Assembly: GCA_012719115.1 (NCBI GenBank)
Contig: JAAYAZ010000060.1
Location: 1-9,861, forward strand
Direction: 5' to 3'
Source: Dehalococcoidales bacterium
GTDB lineage: Bacteria > Chloroflexota > Dehalococcoidia > Dehalococcoidales > UBA5627
Length of the DNA stretch: 9,861 nt
A model generated the notes under the pieces. It ran no database searches. It was not told the DNA's origin and worked only from the letters and a program-made list of their open reading frames with translations. Positions 7,281 through 9,861 of this stretch are shown piece after piece. Numbering within the stretch: the stretch's first letter is position 1; every line of letters begins with the position of its first letter. The position numbers and the translations under genes are program-made.

Positions 7281-8052
7281 CTGCTGTAAAGTTTATTGTT
7301 TCGCCATCCGGCGTCTTTATAATCAAGCTTCCATCTTCAGCTACGTTTTCAACTATACCTTCATAAACATCGTTGCCTGATTTAGCTGATATTTTTTTGC
7401 CTATTGTATCCATATTTTCGCGCCATTCCCGGTAAACAATAGATGTATCATCCGCCAATAAATACAGTTTTTCAAATTCAACAAGAAACGTACGGATAAT
7501 ATCTATACGTGATATATATTTACCTTTTTCATCGGATAACGTTGTAGCTATATCTTCTATTTCTGGATAGTCCTTGATATTAAAATCGACATTCAATCCG
7601 ACACCGATTACAGCATACCCGACATTGATATGTTGGATAGTGCCTTCAATAAGAATACCCCCGACTTTTTTGCTGCTGATAAGTATATCATTAGGCCATT
7701 TGATAGTAGCTTTTATGCCTGTTATCTTTTTTATAGTACGTATTATGGCAACAGATGTAACCATCACCAATGATGGTAAATGTTTGATGTCCGGATATAG
7801 AATAATGGATAGGGAGATACATCCCTTTGGAGATATCCATATTCTATCAAGCCGCCCCTTGCCTGATGTCTGCTCTTCGGCAACAATGACTGTTCCTTCA
7901 GGGACGCCTTTTGAAGCGGCAATCTTTGCAATTTCCATCGTTGATTCAAGTTGAGGATAAATTACAATTCTTTTTCCGATGAATTTCGTTCCCAGTTTAT
8001 TGGATACATTGTAAACTGATAATATATCCTTCCCTATCTGCATCATAAACAC
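7258..8052 (-). CDS. birA: Biotin--[acetyl-CoA carboxylase] ligase, no DNA-binding domain
   Basis: This enzyme activates biotin with ATP and attaches it to the lysine of biotin carboxyl carrier proteins. Catalytic motifs are STM (37-39), EEQTSGKGRLDRIW (59-72, the biotinyl-AMP loop, usually GRGRxGRxW), KWPNDIL (118-124), KVGGILIE (129-136) and VIGVGLNV (148-155). A small C-terminal domain follows (about 215-264). At 264 residues it lacks the N-terminal winged helix of the E. coli protein, so it should be a pure ligase and not a biotin repressor. The longest frame starts at GTG 8052. The sequence GGGGTG (8050-8055) could instead be the ribosome site for ATG 8046 or 8043, the latter with 6-nt spacing, which I prefer. 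The carrier substrate is not in the window. Confidence 0.93.
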   Translation of the reverse strand: MFMMQIGKDILSVYNVSNKLGTKFIGKRIVIYPQLESTMEIAKIAASKGVPEGTVIVAEEQTSGKGRLDRIWISPKGCISLSIILYPDIKHLPSLVMVTSVAIIRTIKKITGIKATIKWPNDILISSKKVGGILIEGTIQHINVGYAVIGVGLNVDFNIKDYPEIEDIATTLSDEKGKYISRIDIIRTFLVEFEKLYLLADDTSIVYREWRENMDTIGKKISAKSGNDVYEGIVENVAEDGSLIIKTPDGETINFTAGDVTLIE

Positions 8053-8076
8053 CCCGTTAAAATATTTCTCGGATTT

Positions 8077-8100
8077 ATTATATCATTTTATCGATGATAT
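8077..8100 (-). promoter_or_regulatory. Extended -10 promoter of birA within a dyad
   Basis: On the minus strand TGATATAAT (8077-8085) is an extended -10 element (TG-N-TATAAT), 25 bases before the longest birA start. There is no good -35 at normal spacing; TTGCCC (8103-8108) is 20 bases away. The -10 overlaps a dyad, ATATCAT-N7-ATGATAT (8080-8100). With transcription starting near 8070 the leader would be about 20-25 nt. A regulator could bind here, but BirA itself lacks a helix-turn-helix domain. Confidence 0.42.
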
Positions 8101-8123
8101 TGGGGCAAAAACTATTAGCTCAT

Positions 8124-8153
8124 TTTATATAATTGTTTTAACATGTTTGCCAA
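8124..8153 (-). promoter_or_regulatory. Alternative upstream promoter for birA
   Basis: TTGGCA (8148-8153) and TATAAA (8124-8129) on the minus strand are 18 bases apart. This is a reasonable sigma70 pattern in an AT-rich stretch where chance matches are common, so it ranks below the extended -10 element nearer the gene. Confidence 0.28.
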
Positions 8154-8175
8154 AATAGCATACAAAGTTCTTAAA

Positions 8176-8204
8176 TTGACAAGCTTTCCTTTACAGTTTA
8201 TCAT
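8176..8204 (+). promoter_or_regulatory. Near-consensus sigma70 promoter for the COG1900 gene
   Basis: TTGACA (8176-8181, perfect) and TATCAT (8199-8204, five of six) are separated by 17 bases. Transcription should start near 8211, leaving a leader of about 57 nt ending in an AGGAG ribosome site. I looked for a SAM or methionine-type riboswitch in that leader and saw no matching core; it is too short for SAM-I. Confidence 0.68.
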
Positions 8205-8267
8205 TTATTTACGTATTCCCGCATTATAGCTTTAGAATTGCTTTGATATTTATTAGGAGCCTGTAAC

Positions 8268-9476
8268 ATGTCAAAAACAATCGAGGAAATTAACGAGAAA
8301 ATTAAAAAAGGTGAGGCTGTAGTAGTTAATGCGGAAGAAATAATAGATATCGCCAGAGAAAAGGGCGTTAAAAAGGCAGCCAAAGAAGTAGATGTTGTAA
8401 CAACGGGTACTTTCGGCCCGATGTGTTCATCCGGTGCTTATTTCAATATCGGGCATTCCAATCCCCGTATTAAACTGGGGGGTGGAAAGGCCTACCTGAA
8501 CGATGTCAATGCTTATGCCGGTTTTGCGGCAACCGATTTACTGATAGGTGCCAATGCTCTTCCTGATGACGATCCCAGAAACAAAATCTATCCGGGTGAG
8601 TTTAAATATGGCGGCGGGCATGTGATAGAGGATCTGGTAGCCGGGAAAGATATAAGATTGTCGGTAGCGGCATACGGGACTGATTGCTATCCACGTAAGA
8701 AACTCGAAACACTTATTAACATTAAGGACTTAAACGAAGCGGTATTGTTTAATCCGCGCAATGCATACCAGAATTATAACGCAGCCATAAACTTGTCTTC
8801 AAAGGTAATTTATACCTATATGGGCATCTTAAAACCCAATATGGGCAATATCAATTATTCTACATCGGGGCAATTATCACCTTTATTAAACGACCCTTAT
8901 TATAAAACTATAGGCATCGGGACTAAAATATTTTTAGGCGGAGGCGTTGGTTTCGTTGCCTGGAATGGCACTCAGCATAACCCGAGCGCTCCTCGAAATG
9001 AAAAAGGTGTTCCGGTCTGTGGTTCGGGAACGCTTGCCCTGATAGGCGATTTGAAGCAAATGAATTCCTACTGGCTGCGGGGTACCAGTATGATGGGTTA
9101 CGGCGCTACACTTACAGTCGGGGTGGGTATTCCTATCCCTATTCTTTCAGAGGAGATACTTGAATATACAACTGTAACGGATACCGATATAGTTGCTCCC
9201 GTTATAGATTACTCTTCCGATTATCCAAATATGATTTCCAATACTTTAGCGGAAGTTAGTTATGCCGATTTAAAGAGCGGCAAAGTTGAAATCGATGGTA
9301 AACAAGTACCAACCGCATCGTTGTCAAGCTATTCGCGTGCTTTAATAATCGCCGATACTTTGAAGGATTGGATAAAGAGCGGGCGTTTTCCTTTAACAGA
9401 GCCCGCAGAATTGATTCCGGGGATTGAATCCGGTTTAAATACCAAGCCTATGAATGAACGCCCTATTCCGGATTAG
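8268..9476 (+). CDS. Homocysteine biosynthesis protein (COG1900/DUF39)
   Basis: This 402-residue protein matches the COG1900 family (methanogen relatives MJ0100 and MA1821), linked by published work in methanogens to making homocysteine from aspartate semialdehyde and sulfide, bypassing the O-acyl-homoserine route. Family features seen are VDVVTTGTFGPMCSSGA (41-57), the glycine-rich LGGGKAYLNDVNAYAGFAATD (70-90), KYGGGHVIEDLVAG (113-126), AAYGTDCYPRKK (134-145) and GVPVCGSGTLALIGD (247-261). Three cysteines, C53, C140 and C251, stand in these conserved blocks and are candidates for catalytic thiol chemistry. Unlike MJ0100 as I remember it, there is no C-terminal CBS pair. The ATG has AGGAG (8255-8259) 8 nt upstream. 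A ferredoxin-like partner follows 23 nt later, the usual pairing. No membrane segment is visible, so it should be cytoplasmic. Confidence 0.88.
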   Translation: MSKTIEEINEKIKKGEAVVVNAEEIIDIAREKGVKKAAKEVDVVTTGTFGPMCSSGAYFNIGHSNPRIKLGGGKAYLNDVNAYAGFAATDLLIGANALPDDDPRNKIYPGEFKYGGGHVIEDLVAGKDIRLSVAAYGTDCYPRKKLETLINIKDLNEAVLFNPRNAYQNYNAAINLSSKVIYTYMGILKPNMGNINYSTSGQLSPLLNDPYYKTIGIGTKIFLGGGVGFVAWNGTQHNPSAPRNEKGVPVCGSGTLALIGDLKQMNSYWLRGTSMMGYGATLTVGVGIPIPILSEEILEYTTVTDTDIVAPVIDYSSDYPNMISNTLAEVSYADLKSGKVEIDGKQVPTASLSSYSRALIIADTLKDWIKSGRFPLTEPAELIPGIESGLNTKPMNERPIPD

Positions 9477-9499
9477 TCTTATTTAGCGAGGTCATTTAA

Positions 9500-9861
9500 A
9501 TGATTGTTTCAAAAAAAATAGTTTTACACTTTCCTGTTCGGCTGGTAGACCGTTCGATAGTCTATCACCTTATTAAAGACTATGACCTTGAATTAAATAT
9601 TATGAAGGCATCTATTATACCGGATGCCGAAGGTTTAATGGTTATCGAGGTCCGAGGTGAACAAACCGATTATGATAAAGGTGTAAAATATCTTACGGAA
9701 ACAGGTGTACGCATACAGTCACTGGCGCAAAATGTGATGCGAAACGAGGACAAATGCACGCATTGCGGTGCGTGTGTAACAGTATGCCCTACCAAAGCTT
9801 TCAAACTCGATTTTGAAACCCGTCTGATATCATTCGATGCCTCCAAGTGTATTGCCTGCGG
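9500..9861 (+). CDS. NIL-domain 4Fe-4S ferredoxin protein, cut by window end
   Basis: Reading from the ATG at 9500 gives at least 120 residues with no stop before the edge. The first 75 or so residues form a NIL domain (VLHFPVRLVDRSIVYHL at 8-24, then LNIMKASIIPDAEGLMVIEVRG), the ligand-binding-like module also seen at the end of methionine ABC ATPases. Next comes a full 4Fe-4S motif, CTHCGACVTVCP (86-97), and a second begins with CIACG at the edge. This matches the partner of COG1900 proteins (MA1822 type), proposed to supply electrons or handle sulfur during homocysteine formation. GAGG (9488-9491) lies 8 nt before the ATG, and the gap to the previous gene is 23 nt, so the two share a transcript. 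Confidence 0.88.
   Translation, partial: MIVSKKIVLHFPVRLVDRSIVYHLIKDYDLELNIMKASIIPDAEGLMVIEVRGEQTDYDKGVKYLTETGVRIQSLAQNVMRNEDKCTHCGACVTVCPTKAFKLDFETRLISFDASKCIAC

Noticed and set aside
8205..8267. Possible SAM or homocysteine-related riboswitch before the COG1900 gene
   Set aside because: The leader is about 57 nt and shows none of the conserved cores of the riboswitch classes I can recall.

Overview
The window comes from a bacterial chromosome of moderate GC content. It has clear Shine-Dalgarno sites, sigma70-type promoters and the standard genetic code. The gene set suggests a strict anaerobe: a HisZ-dependent histidine pathway, plus a COG1900 homocysteine-biosynthesis gene next to a NIL-domain 4Fe-4S protein. 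From remembered gene content I lean towards Chloroflexota (Dehalococcoidia-like). This is an inference; no rRNA or other marker is present to test it.

Layout. Positions 1-319 hold no convincing gene, only small inverted repeats and a likely terminator for the his operon. Positions 320-5998, minus strand, form a tight histidine operon transcribed hisZ-hisG-hisD-hisC-hisB, with gaps from a 20-nt overlap up to 18 nt. Positions 5999-6176 are a divergent control region. It has a good plus-strand promoter whose -10 box lies inside a 17-bp palindrome, and a weaker minus-strand promoter with another dyad at its start point. Positions 6177-7231, plus strand, encode a short NfeD membrane protein translationally coupled to a stomatin/slipin SPFH protein. 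A hairpin at 7247-7280 separates these from the convergent birA (biotin protein ligase without a DNA-binding domain, minus strand). Positions 8053-8267 are a second divergent control region, with a near-consensus promoter (TTGACA-17-TATCAT) for the following plus-strand pair: the COG1900 protein and a NIL/ferredoxin protein that runs off the window end.

How the genes work together. HisG with HisZ makes the first committed step of histidine synthesis, HisB and HisC act in the middle, and HisD finishes it. hisH, hisA, hisF and hisI/E are not here and must lie elsewhere. NfeD and SPFH form a membrane-organising pair. The last two genes fit sulfide-dependent homocysteine formation from aspartate semialdehyde.

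The most unusual item is HisG. Instead of a roughly 210-residue short-form enzyme it is a 475-residue protein built from two tandem HisG catalytic modules. The modules have decayed in complementary places: the N-terminal copy keeps the PKGR start motif but has lost the PRPP loop, while the C-terminal copy keeps the PRPP loop but has an altered start motif. I found no CRISPR array, tRNA, rRNA or insertion sequence.
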